A stretch of 64,000 nt of DNA, from contig JAPOVL010000035.1 in NCBI GenBank assembly GCA_026708115.1, forward strand, positions 124,001 through 188,000, in the 5' to 3' direction. Below are positions 17,096 through 25,809 of this stretch, piece after piece (positions within the stretch are counted from its first letter, which is position 1; each line of letters starts with the position of its first letter). The notes under the pieces were generated by a model. It did no database searches, had not been told where the DNA came from, and saw nothing but the letters and a program-made list of their open reading frames with translations. The translations under genes were made by a program, and so were the position numbers. The stretch is from Chloroflexota bacterium (GTDB lineage Bacteria > Chloroflexota > Anaerolineae > Aggregatilineales > Phototrophicaceae).

Positions 17096-17929
17096 ATGAT
17101 ACGGCGACCCAACCAGACCCGTACCATCATCTTGCTGGTTGCTCCGGCATTTATTTTTGTACTCGTATTCTTCGTGCTGCCCCTGGTTTTCCTGCTCTCC
17201 CAAAGCGTCCTGCCGGAAGAAGGCGGCTTTACGCTGACGGGCTACTTCGACTTCTTCCAGAGTCGCGTCTCGCGGATCGTCTACGTGCGCACGCTCAAAC
17301 TCGGGCTCATCGTCACCGGCATTTGCGTGCTTATGAGCTATCCGGCTGCCTTTGTGCTGGCGCGCATGCCCGCCCGCCGCCGTTCCTTCTTGATGTCGCT
17401 GGTGATTCTCCCCTTGATGACCAACGCAGTAGCGCGCACTTTCGCCTGGCTGATTATTCTGGGGCGGCGCGGCATGATTAACCAGACGCTCTTGTCCTTG
17501 GACCTAGTCGAGCATCCAGTGCGCTTCATTTTCACCGAAACCGCGATCGTGCTGGGTCTGGCGCAATTGTTTCTGCCGCTGATGGTACTGCCGCTGGTGA
17601 GCGCGATGGAAAACATCCCCGACGATGTGCTGGAAGCGGCGCGCAGTCTCGGCGCCAACCGGCTCACAACATTCCTGCGCATCGTCGTGCCCTTGTCATC
17701 GGATGGCCTCGTTCTGGGCGCGACGCTGGTATTTACCGGCTCGGTCACTGCCTTTGTGACCCCCGCTATTCTCGGCGGATCGCGTCTATTGCTGATGTCT
17801 ACCCTGTTGCGGCAAAAGGCGGTCATTCTCTTTGACCAACACGCGGCTGCCGTGGTCGCGGTTGTGATGATTGTAACGACTCTGGCGGTTAATTTGCTGC
17901 TGCGCGTCTTCCGCGTGCAACAGACTTAG
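17096..17929 (+). CDS. ABC transporter permease, PotB type
   Basis: 277 residues, about six membrane segments beginning IILLVAPAFIFVLVFFVLPL. The EAA loop is seen in DDVLEAARSLGANRLTTFLR. Together with the next gene it forms the channel of a PotABCD-like importer. Its ATG follows the stem-loop 17066-17089 and has no obvious ribosome binding site, in line with reduced expression relative to the SBP. It is separated from the second permease by 11 bp. Confidence 0.9.
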   Translation: MIRRPNQTRTIILLVAPAFIFVLVFFVLPLVFLLSQSVLPEEGGFTLTGYFDFFQSRVSRIVYVRTLKLGLIVTGICVLMSYPAAFVLARMPARRRSFLMSLVILPLMTNAVARTFAWLIILGRRGMINQTLLSLDLVEHPVRFIFTETAIVLGLAQLFLPLMVLPLVSAMENIPDDVLEAARSLGANRLTTFLRIVVPLSSDGLVLGATLVFTGSVTAFVTPAILGGSRLLLMSTLLRQKAVILFDQHAAAVVAVVMIVTTLAVNLLLRVFRVQQT

Positions 17930-17940
17930 GAGCGCATCGG

Positions 17941-18717
17941 ATGGTTTCACGCTGGATGTATCTCAGCCTGGTCATTCTCTATGGCTTCTTGCTCGGCCCG
18001 TTTATCATCATTTTCATGGCCAGCTTCGGCGCAAATGCAACCATGGCCTTTCCGCCACAGGGTTTCACGCTGGACTGGTTTACAAATGTATTCGAGACAT
18101 CCCAGTTCATTGACAGCTTCTGGATCAGCCTGCAACTCGCTCTCTTATCCACCATCGTCTCGCTGATCATGGGGATGCCTGTCGCCTACGCGCTGACGCG
18201 TTTTCAATTTGCTTGGGCTGGCATGGTAGAAACCGTCTTTTCCGCGCCGATACTCGTCCCGGGTCTGGTTATCGGCTTTGCCATGCTGAACTTCTTCGTG
18301 CTCCTGGGCGATATGCACGTCATGACGGGCTTGTTCATCGGCCATACCGCAATCCTCTTTCCCTACAGCGTGCGCGTCATTTCCGCCAGCCTGCGTAACC
18401 TTGACCCCTATGTCGAAGATGCCGCTGTCAGCCTGGGCGCCAACCGCCTGCGCGGTTTTCTGCTGGTCGTGCTGCCCAATATGCAGGCCGGCATTGCAGC
18501 CGCCTTTGTCTTGGGCTTCATCACCTCGTTTAACAATGTCCCGGTTTCGCTTTTCCTCAGCGGCCCCGGCGTGACCACACTGCCCGTTTCCATGCTCAGT
18601 TACCTCGAGTACTATTTTGACCCGACCATTGCCGCCCTCTCGACCTTGCTCGTCATTTTTACCGTCCTGCTGGTACAGACAGCGGAACGCATACTTGGTC
18701 TATCACAGTTTGTCTAG
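17941..18717 (+). CDS. ABC transporter permease, PotC type
   Basis: 258 residues, ATG seven bases after AGGAGCG. Six predicted membrane segments, with the EAA loop YVEDAAVSLGANRLRGFLLV. A typical PotC-like partner of the preceding permease. The ATPase gene starts 4 bp after its stop, indicating tight coupling in the operon. Confidence 0.9.
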   Translation: MVSRWMYLSLVILYGFLLGPFIIIFMASFGANATMAFPPQGFTLDWFTNVFETSQFIDSFWISLQLALLSTIVSLIMGMPVAYALTRFQFAWAGMVETVFSAPILVPGLVIGFAMLNFFVLLGDMHVMTGLFIGHTAILFPYSVRVISASLRNLDPYVEDAAVSLGANRLRGFLLVVLPNMQAGIAAAFVLGFITSFNNVPVSLFLSGPGVTTLPVSMLSYLEYYFDPTIAALSTLLVIFTVLLVQTAERILGLSQFV

Positions 18718-18720
18718 CTT

Positions 18721-19806
18721 ATGCCTCATTTAGAAATCCATGATCTGACCGTTTCTTACGAGAAGAACAAGCCAACTCTGGAGCGGTTCAGCCTTGAAGT
18801 TGAACAAGGGGAATTGCTATCCCTGCTGGGGCCAAGCGGCTGTGGCAAGACGACGACCCTGCGCAGCGTAGCCGGCTTTATTCAACCGGATGCCGGTCAG
18901 ATTGTCATCAATGACCGGGACTATACCCACCTGCCCCCCAATCGGCGCGATATTGGTCTGGTCTTCCAGAGCTATGCTCTGTTTCCGCATCTGACGGTCT
19001 TCTACAATGTCGCCTTTGGCCTGCGCATGCGGCGCATTCCCAAGGACGAAATCTATAGCCGCGTCACCAACGCCCTGGAAATGGTGGGCTTGGAAGCCTT
19101 CGCAGACCGCCGTCCAGCGCAGCTTTCGGGCGGTCAACAACAGCGCGTCGCCCTCGCCCGCGCCACCGTAATTGAACCGCAAGTGCTCCTCTTGGACGAA
19201 CCATTGAGCAATCTGGACGCGCGGCTGCGCGTGGATATGCGGCAGGAAATTCGACGCCTGCAACAGCAACTCGGTATCACAACCCTCTACGTGACCCACG
19301 ATCAGGTAGAGGCGATGAGTATCTCCGACCGCGTGGTGGTCATGAATCAAGGCGAAATTGAGCAGATCGGTACGCCGGAGAGCATCTTCGCGGCGCCCGA
19401 AACGGTATTCGTAGCTGATTTCATGGGTTTCGACAATCGCTTCAAAGCAGAAGTCGCCTCGGTACAGGGTAGCAAGTTGACGGTGAATTGGGGCGGCGCT
19501 CCCATCGAACTGCGCTGGCATTCCAAGTTCGGCTCCCCCCGGCCCGGCGCCGGGGCCGAGATCTTCTTTCGCGCTGATAATGCCAGCCTGTCAGCGGGAT
19601 CGGAAGCCAGCGGTCTTGCCGGGTACGTCATCCTGCATACCTTTCATGGCAATGAACTGCGATACTTGGTAGAAACTGACATCGGCGAATTCAGCATCAT
19701 GCAAGACAGCGCCAGCCAGCGCTTCGAACCCGGTACAACAGTGACAGTGCAACCGCACACGCAAAAGTGGATCGCCATCATTGAAGAAACAGAGGAATAC
19801 GCATGA
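18721..19806 (+). CDS. ABC transporter ATP-binding protein, PotA type
   Basis: 361 residues, ATG start. Walker A GPSGCGKTT (37-45), Q-loop in LVFQSYALFPHLTVFYN, signature LSGGQQQRVALARA, Walker B VLLLDEPLSNLD and H-loop YVTHDQVEA are all intact. The C-terminal 110 residues form a TOBE/OB-type regulatory domain. It powers the importer encoded just upstream. It is the only MalK/PotA-class ATPase in the window, so it is a candidate to serve the orphan sugar permease pairs as well, which is inference. It overlaps the nucleoside phosphorylase gene by four bases. Confidence 0.95.
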   Translation: MPHLEIHDLTVSYEKNKPTLERFSLEVEQGELLSLLGPSGCGKTTTLRSVAGFIQPDAGQIVINDRDYTHLPPNRRDIGLVFQSYALFPHLTVFYNVAFGLRMRRIPKDEIYSRVTNALEMVGLEAFADRRPAQLSGGQQQRVALARATVIEPQVLLLDEPLSNLDARLRVDMRQEIRRLQQQLGITTLYVTHDQVEAMSISDRVVVMNQGEIEQIGTPESIFAAPETVFVADFMGFDNRFKAEVASVQGSKLTVNWGGAPIELRWHSKFGSPRPGAGAEIFFRADNASLSAGSEASGLAGYVILHTFHGNELRYLVETDIGEFSIMQDSASQRFEPGTTVTVQPHTQKWIAIIEETEEYA

Positions 19807-20549
19807 CCAGCTCGCAAAAAGTTGAAGTCCAAAAGCATATTCGCTGCCTGCCGGGAGATGTCGCCCGCAGCGTGCTTCTGCCGGGCGACCCGGCCCGCGC
19901 CCGGCGCATTGCCCAACAGCTTGATGATGCTCGCTTGATCGCTGACAATCGGGAATATGTGGTTTTCACAGGGACGACGAACGGGGTCGCTGTCAGCGTC
20001 TGTTCGACCGGAATCGGCGGTGCATCGGCAGCTATCGCCCTGGAAGAATTGCGCAATGTCGGCGCAGAGGTCTTCATTCGGGTTGGTTCGGCCGGCGGAC
20101 GGCGTAAAGACATACCGATAGGCTCCCTCGTAGTGGTGACGGCGGCTTATCGCGGTGACGGCGTATCGGACGAGTATTTGCCGCTGGGCTTTCCCGCAGT
20201 CGCCGACCTTGATGTGAATAATGCCCTGATCCAGGCAGCAAAGGAATTAGGGTATAGCGCCTACACGGGTATTGGGACGACGCGGAGCGCCTTTTATGTG
20301 CGCCATCCAGAACTCAACGAACGTTTGCGGCAGGTCGGTGTCGTCGCGGCCGAAATGGAAGCGTCAACCCTGTTTATTGTCGGGGCGCACCGCGCGGCGA
20401 AAGTCGGCTGCGTGGTCGCCACCGATTCCAATATCTACCTGGATAAGCAACCGGCGCTTGCAGAAAAGGAGGCGCTTTACCTGGCGGGCGAACGGATGAC
20501 CATCCGTGCCGCGCTGCGAGCGGTCCAATTGCTGGAGGCAACATCCTGA
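19803..20549 (+). CDS. Nucleoside phosphorylase (uridine/purine nucleoside phosphorylase family)
   Basis: 248 residues; ATGA overlap with the ATPase gene. Phosphate-binding GDPARARR (28-35), STGIGGASAAIALEEL, the IRVGSAGG strand and the ribose-binding VVAAEMEASTLF with its conserved Glu match NP-I family trimeric/hexameric enzymes. These split nucleosides with phosphate into base and ribose-1-phosphate. Whether uridine or a purine nucleoside is preferred cannot be settled by eye. In context with the following adenine deaminase, it would release bases from an imported nucleoside. Cytoplasmic. Confidence 0.85.
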   Translation: MTSSQKVEVQKHIRCLPGDVARSVLLPGDPARARRIAQQLDDARLIADNREYVVFTGTTNGVAVSVCSTGIGGASAAIALEELRNVGAEVFIRVGSAGGRRKDIPIGSLVVVTAAYRGDGVSDEYLPLGFPAVADLDVNNALIQAAKELGYSAYTGIGTTRSAFYVRHPELNERLRQVGVVAAEMEASTLFIVGAHRAAKVGCVVATDSNIYLDKQPALAEKEALYLAGERMTIRAALRAVQLLEATS

Positions 20550-22255
20550 TGGAATGCGACACCCTGCTGCTTCATGCTCGGATTGCCGATGTCTTCCGTT
20601 ACCGGCTGTTCGAAGGCTGGATTGCTATCCGTGACGGGCGCTTTATCACCGTTGAAGCGGGCAGCCCGCCGCCAGGTATCCGCGCTACAGAAACCCTCGA
20701 CCTTGCCGGGCGTATCGTCGTGCCCGGCTTGATAGACTCGCATTTGCACATCGAGTCCAGCTTGCTGACGCCGCGCCGCTTTGCCGAAGCCGTCTTGCCC
20801 TTCGGCACGACGACGATCCTCAGTGACCCGCACGAAGTCGGCAATGTCGCAGGCGAGCGCGGCGTGAAATGGATGATTGCCGCATCTCAGGATTTGCCGC
20901 TGCGGATATATCATTCGATACCGAGTTGCGTGCCCGCCACCTCGCCGGACATTGAATGGACCCATGAGGTCTTTGATGCCGCTACGATTCGGCGCCTGGC
21001 AAGGCAACCTTCGGTCATCGCATTGGGCGAGGTGATGGACTATCGCGGTTTGCTGGGTCCGAATCAACGCTTGCGCGCGATTGTGCGGGCAGCCAGAGAA
21101 AACAAGCTGCTGATCGAAGGGCATATCCCCACGCTGGCGGGCATTGAACTCTCGCAATACCTCGCTCACGGGATTAGCTCCGACCACACCCTGACCTTCG
21201 CGGCCAAAATTCAGGAGCAAATCTCCAAGGGTCTGGCTGTCATGCTCCAAACCAAGTCGGTCACGCCAGAGAATGTGGCGACAGTTGCGCAATTGCCGGA
21301 TCGTTCGCAGATTATCCTCATCACCGATGACATCGAGCCCTCACTGCTTACGGATGGGCATTTGTCGCGCATCGTGGCGCTGGCAATCGAATCTGGCATG
21401 CCGCCACTGGAAGCGATTGCAGCTGCGAGCATTCGTCCGGCACGCTATCTCGGTTTACGAGATCACGGCGCCATTGCCCCCGGTTTTCTGGCCGATTTCC
21501 TTGTTATGGACGACATCACCGCCTTCCCGCCGGCCCAAGTCTTTGTTGGCGGCGAACTTGTGGCGGGTGCGGGCGCAATGACCGCGCCTATCACGCGCGA
21601 AAGTCCTGCGCAACCGGACTATCCGGGCCTGCCCGGTTCCTTCACTGCGGGTGATTTCAAGCTGGATAGCAATGGCGGGGGCGGTAGCGTGCGGGCGCAG
21701 GTCGTTGCCCTGCAAAATAAGCATTCGACCCTGACCAAATTGGAACAGACGACCGTGTCTTTGCAGAATGGGCATGTGCAATTCCAGGACGACGACGGAT
21801 TGGCGCTGGCTTCCGTTATTGCCCGGGACGAGTCATCGCGGACGGTGGGTCTCATCGCCAATACCGGACTACAACAGGGCGCCTGGGCCAGCAGCGTCGC
21901 CCACGACTGCCATAATCTGCTTGTGATTGGCCGCAGCCCGGAAGCGATGGCACAGGCCGCCAATGCCGTACATGCCATGGGCGGCGGCGTCGCCGTTGCG
22001 ACGCGCGGGGGCCTCGAAGCCTCCTTGCGCCTGCCTTACTTCGGCTTGCTGAGCGATGAGCCGGTCGCTGCAGTCGCGGCTGGGCTGGAGGCTGTCGAAG
22101 ACGCCATGCGCCGTATCGGAGCGCATCAAACACGCCCCTTTCTGACATTCTCAATCATGAGCTTGAGCGTCAGCCCCTACGCTAAGTTCACCGATAAAGG
22201 AATTGTTGATACCGAATCGCGCCAATTGATTCGACCCTTTTATCCGGCAGACTAG
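20549..22255 (+). CDS. ade: Adenine deaminase
   Basis: 568 residues, the normal length for Ade. Its start overlaps the previous stop (TGATG). Metal-binding H65 and H67 (DSHLHIESSLL), the GTTTILSDPHEVGNVAG segment, EGHIP and SSDHTL are the usual adenine deaminase blocks, and the C-terminal domain carries the AxGGGVAV-type motif before LRLPYFGLLSDE. The enzyme converts adenine to hypoxanthine and ammonia using Fe/Mn. With the nucleoside phosphorylase and transporter upstream, it forms a salvage or nitrogen-scavenging module for purine compounds. A few family members act on related N-heterocycles, so the true substrate could differ. Confidence 0.9.
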   Translation: MECDTLLLHARIADVFRYRLFEGWIAIRDGRFITVEAGSPPPGIRATETLDLAGRIVVPGLIDSHLHIESSLLTPRRFAEAVLPFGTTTILSDPHEVGNVAGERGVKWMIAASQDLPLRIYHSIPSCVPATSPDIEWTHEVFDAATIRRLARQPSVIALGEVMDYRGLLGPNQRLRAIVRAARENKLLIEGHIPTLAGIELSQYLAHGISSDHTLTFAAKIQEQISKGLAVMLQTKSVTPENVATVAQLPDRSQIILITDDIEPSLLTDGHLSRIVALAIESGMPPLEAIAAASIRPARYLGLRDHGAIAPGFLADFLVMDDITAFPPAQVFVGGELVAGAGAMTAPITRESPAQPDYPGLPGSFTAGDFKLDSNGGGGSVRAQVVALQNKHSTLTKLEQTTVSLQNGHVQFQDDDGLALASVIARDESSRTVGLIANTGLQQGAWASSVAHDCHNLLVIGRSPEAMAQAANAVHAMGGGVAVATRGGLEASLRLPYFGLLSDEPVAAVAAGLEAVEDAMRRIGAHQTRPFLTFSIMSLSVSPYAKFTDKGIVDTESRQLIRPFYPAD

Positions 22256-22747
22256 TCGGACGTGTAAACTAAGGCTGTTCTCCACATGGTTGGGTCGCCC
22301 GCGATCCACTCGGCTTTCATTGACAATCCGATTAGAACTGTTACATTCTAGCCCACCGTCATTGCCAAAGCTTCACTCTGTTGCCGTTCATTTCGCACCA
22401 TCAACGTAACTTCGAGTGTGCCGCAAAAGCGCCCGTCAATCGAAAGCAAGCCGAATAGCCATCGTTGCCCGCGCGCTCAATCCTTTTCGGCTCAATTCAA
22501 GTGATGAACCACGGCCGCCTCTCACGCTGAATTTGACATGCTCGACAGTACGCGTTATGCTCTTGCTCAACAGTTGATGCGCTGCAACGACCCGCGAAAT
22601 TGCGGAACAATTAGCATCAAGAAAACGCTTAGAGATGAATTAATCACTTTGATGCGACTTGGTTTCATATATTGTTAACAACGTAATACAGCGCGTCATT
22701 GAGATGATGTAACTTCTCTAACGAGTTTAGGGAAAAGGGAATCTCTA
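22256..22747 (+). other. Intergenic region, no supported gene
   Basis: 492 bp. It holds a 46-codon frame (22538-22678) without a ribosome binding site that I do not accept as a gene. No terminator was obvious after the adenine deaminase. The right end carries the TTGTTAACAA palindrome and the leader of the M20-like gene. Confidence 0.5.
22672..22681 (+). promoter_or_regulatory. TTGTTAACAA palindrome, candidate operator
   Basis: A perfect 10-bp palindrome in an AT-rich stretch 66 bp before the M20-like start codon. Candidate repressor site for the long operon 22748-34184; no bound factor can be named. Confidence 0.3.
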
Positions 22748-24055
22748 ATGACAACAGGCACGGCCTCCGATGACAGCAATTTGAATACGCTCATTCAGTC
22801 TAAACGCGAACATTACGTCGACGTTCTGCGAGCGCTTCTATCCAAATCGGCTCAGGGCGAAGAAGCCCTCCAGGATGAAATAGCCGGGCACTTCACGCGC
22901 TTGGGCTGTCAGGTAGAGTCCATTTCCAGCAGGCCGAATCGATTTGCCTTGCCTTCGGATTTCGCGCCGCCTGGGGATGTGCCAGAGGACGACCGCGTGA
23001 GCGTGGTCGCTGTGCAGCCGGGCACCAGCGACGGGCGCAGTATCTTTGTTTTTGCGCATCCGGAAGGCGAGCCGGTCGCGGATACGCACACCTGGCAGCA
23101 CGATCCATTTGCCGGCACCGTCGAAAACGGCCGCATGTATGGCTGGGCAATCGCCGATGACCTGAGCGGCGTTGTCGCCATGATTTGCGCCCATGACGCG
23201 CTGCGTTCCGCCGGTCTGCAATTGTCCGGCCAGGTCACTTACGCCAGCACCGTGAGCAAACGTCGAGCGCAAGGCATCTATGCCGTCTTGGAGAAGGGAT
23301 ATCATGCCGATGCGGCTCTGTATCTTCATCCGGCGGAATCGGGAGAAGGGCTCGGTGACATAAAGTCCCGCGCATCCGGCATCTTGCGCTTTCGCATAAC
23401 CGTACACGGCCAGTTGCCTGACACCGGTGAACCGACGCATACGCCATTTTCCCACCTCAGTATCAACCCGATCGACAAAGCTTGGCAGATTTATCACGCC
23501 ATTGCCGATCTCGACGAGGGGCGTGCGCGGCGCATTCACCATCCCGCCTACGACGAGATTGGACGATCCACCAATCTGCACATTACCCATATCGAAGCCG
23601 GCGACGCCAATCGCGCGGGTCGCGTCTCGCCAACTGCAGTCATGACCGGGGCGCTCGCTTTTCCACCGAACGAAGACCTCACCGAGGTTCAACGCGAACT
23701 AGAGACAACGGTGCAGCAAGTCTGTGAAAGTGATCCCTGGCTCAGGCAGCATCCGGCCCAATTGGACTGGCTGCAAGGCATCAGCGGCGTAGAAATCTCG
23801 GAGCAGAGTCCCATATATCAAACTGTGGCTGCCGCAATCCATGACGTAACCGGCACTTCTCCGAAAACCCAATCCCTGCATGCCGCCAGCGAAATTCGCA
23901 CGCCAATATTGTTCAGCGGCATACCGACGCTTGGATTTGGTCCGCTTTCAGGAGGCAATACCCAAAGCGGCGGCACCGACGAATGGGTCAGCGTCGACGA
24001 CTTTATCAACATGGTCGAAGTCGTCGCTAAAGTTATTGTCGATTGGTGTGGCTAG
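22748..24055 (+). CDS. M20/DapE-like peptidase homologue with altered metal-binding residues
   Basis: 435 residues. Overall order fits M20: SIFVFAHPEGEPV where the GHxDxVP box belongs, YGWAIADDLSGVVAMI for the shared-Asp region, a dimerisation-like middle domain, and a C-terminal GIPTLGFGPLSGGNTQSGGTDEWV. However, the usual catalytic Glu pair position reads SKRRAQG, the following vgEP-type ligand reads YLHP, the HxD box reads HPE, and the last His ligand before (D/N)E is not present. By this alignment most canonical zinc ligands are lost, so the protein may not be a peptidase, or may bind metal differently. It begins a run with an SBP and Dpp permeases and could bind or process the imported compound. 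Confidence 0.65.
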   Translation: MTTGTASDDSNLNTLIQSKREHYVDVLRALLSKSAQGEEALQDEIAGHFTRLGCQVESISSRPNRFALPSDFAPPGDVPEDDRVSVVAVQPGTSDGRSIFVFAHPEGEPVADTHTWQHDPFAGTVENGRMYGWAIADDLSGVVAMICAHDALRSAGLQLSGQVTYASTVSKRRAQGIYAVLEKGYHADAALYLHPAESGEGLGDIKSRASGILRFRITVHGQLPDTGEPTHTPFSHLSINPIDKAWQIYHAIADLDEGRARRIHHPAYDEIGRSTNLHITHIEAGDANRAGRVSPTAVMTGALAFPPNEDLTEVQRELETTVQQVCESDPWLRQHPAQLDWLQGISGVEISEQSPIYQTVAAAIHDVTGTSPKTQSLHAASEIRTPILFSGIPTLGFGPLSGGNTQSGGTDEWVSVDDFINMVEVVAKVIVDWCG

Positions 24056-24160
24056 CAATCCGTTTCTTCGTTCTAGTTCTTCGTTCTGCGAAAGGGGGTC
24101 TATGGAGTAAAGCAATTCCTGTATTTGCACGTAACCAATTGATGAAAGGACGAAACTGCT

Positions 24161-25738
24161 ATGTTGCTTAGAAGAAGGAAACAGTTTTTGCTGCTGAGTA
24201 TGCTGCTTCTATTCGTCGCGTCTCTTGTCGGCGGCGGGCTTGCTGCTCAGGACATGAGCACGCTTGTGATTGCCCTGGCCGGATCGCCACCGACCTTTGA
24301 TCCCCTGGCGGCCTCCGACAGTCGCGTTGATACGCCGTCGATCAATCTCTACAACACCTTGCTTCAGTATCTGCCCGGCGTCACTGAATGGGAACTGGAA
24401 CTCGCCGAAAGCTATGAACAAGCTGAGGACGGCCTAAGTTACACCTTCACGCTGAAACCCGGTGTGATGTTCCATGACGGGACGGAAGTCATGGCGGAAG
24501 ATGTCGCATACACGGTCGATCGCTTGGTAGCGGTGAATATCGGCGTCGCCCGCAGTCTGGTCATGGTAACCGGCGCGGATGTCATAGACGATTACACTGT
24601 GCAGATTAATCTCGCTACGCCCTTCCCCGGTTTCCTGGGGGCGCTCTCGCGTCTGTACATCTTGAATTCCGAGCTTGTGCAAGCGAATACCGTTGATGAC
24701 GATTGGGGCCAAACCTGGCTGCAGAACAATGATGCCGGCAGCGGACCCTATGTCTTGACCTCCTTCACGCCCGAACAAGAATTCACCATCCAGCGCTACG
24801 ACGATTACTTCAAGGGCTGGGAAGGCAATCACGTTGACCGCGCCATCTTCGTCGTAATCAAAGAAGAGAGCACGCGCCGTCTCTCACTAGAAAACGGAGA
24901 CTCCCATTGGATCCAGGTCGGCAGCCCCGAGACGCTGGACGCGCTCAGCGACAACCCGGCTTACACTGTCAACACCGATCCAACGCTCAACCAGCTTTAT
25001 TTCGCGATGAACAGCCGCCATCCGATCCTCTCGGATGCGCGCGTCCGCAAAGCGCTCTCCCTGGTCTACGACTTCGAAGGCCACGTGGAGTTGGCGCGCA
25101 ACGGCTATGCGGCCATCGCCAAGGGCGTGCTGCCACCGGGCATTGTCTGCTTTGACGCATCAACGCCGGAATCCGCAATGGACGTCGAGGCTGCGCAGGC
25201 CTTGATGGCCGAAGCCGGTTACGCTGATGGCGGCTTCGAGCTGACCATGGCCTACCAAGGCACATCGCCCGAAGAAACCGCCGCCATGCAGATCATGCAA
25301 GCCGGCGCGGCCCAACTGGGCATCACCATCCGCCCGATGGCCATCGAATGGCCCGCCAAAGTGCAGGCTTACTCCTCACAAGAGACAGCGCCCGATGTAG
25401 GAACGGTGTGGATGTTCCCCTCGCTGCCCGATCCAGATCAGTTCTTCGGCCGCCTGGGGCATTCCAGCCAGGGTGGCGGCGGCGGCATCAACTTCTCCTG
25501 GTATAGCAATGCCGATAACGATGCCCTGCTAGAAGCCGGCAAAGTCGAACTGGATCCCGAAGCGCGCTGCGAGATCTACAAGCAGGTGCAGGCAATATGG
25601 GATGCGGAAACGCCTTATGTCAATGTTGTCGTAGGCATGGCCCTTTCGGCATCACACGCCAACGTCAAGGGTTATCAATGGTCACCGCCGCACAGCTACA
25701 CGCAGAACGTGTACCAGATATACTTTGACGATATGTAA
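24161..25738 (+). CDS. ABC transporter solute-binding protein, family 5
   Basis: 525 residues; Sec signal peptide of about 30 residues ending GLAAQD, no lipobox cysteine. SBP_bac_5 features: SPPTFDPLAASDSR, LAESYEQAEDGLSYTFTLKP, EDVAYTVDRL, GSGPYVLTSF and a C-terminal YTQNVYQIYFDDM. It is followed by DppB- and DppC-like permeases, for which it should be the receptor. The neighbouring enzymes (M20-like, M29/NicX-like, phosphotriesterase-like) suggest an amide, lactone or heterocycle rather than a plain peptide, but the ligand is not predictable. Confidence 0.9.
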   Translation: MLLRRRKQFLLLSMLLLFVASLVGGGLAAQDMSTLVIALAGSPPTFDPLAASDSRVDTPSINLYNTLLQYLPGVTEWELELAESYEQAEDGLSYTFTLKPGVMFHDGTEVMAEDVAYTVDRLVAVNIGVARSLVMVTGADVIDDYTVQINLATPFPGFLGALSRLYILNSELVQANTVDDDWGQTWLQNNDAGSGPYVLTSFTPEQEFTIQRYDDYFKGWEGNHVDRAIFVVIKEESTRRLSLENGDSHWIQVGSPETLDALSDNPAYTVNTDPTLNQLYFAMNSRHPILSDARVRKALSLVYDFEGHVELARNGYAAIAKGVLPPGIVCFDASTPESAMDVEAAQALMAEAGYADGGFELTMAYQGTSPEETAAMQIMQAGAAQLGITIRPMAIEWPAKVQAYSSQETAPDVGTVWMFPSLPDPDQFFGRLGHSSQGGGGGINFSWYSNADNDALLEAGKVELDPEARCEIYKQVQAIWDAETPYVNVVVGMALSASHANVKGYQWSPPHSYTQNVYQIYFDDM

Positions 25739-25757
25739 GCACGATATCGTTGCTAAG

Positions 25758-25790
25758 GGGGCGAGCGGGGTTTAGGCTTCCGCTCGTCCC
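25758..25790 (+). other. Intercistronic stem-loop between SBP and DppB-like permease
   Basis: CGAGCGG (25762-25768) pairs with CCGCTCG (25780-25786), extended by a G-T pair and GGG/CCC to 11 bp; 11-nt loop, no T tract. It lies 20 bp after the SBP stop and 20 bp before the permease. Confidence 0.65.
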
Positions 25791-25809
25791 ACTAGTGAGG
25801 TGATTCGCC

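Noticed and set aside
22538..22678. 46-codon frame before the M20-like gene
   Set aside because: No ribosome binding site, no recognisable motif, and its stop overlaps the TTGTTAACAA palindrome.
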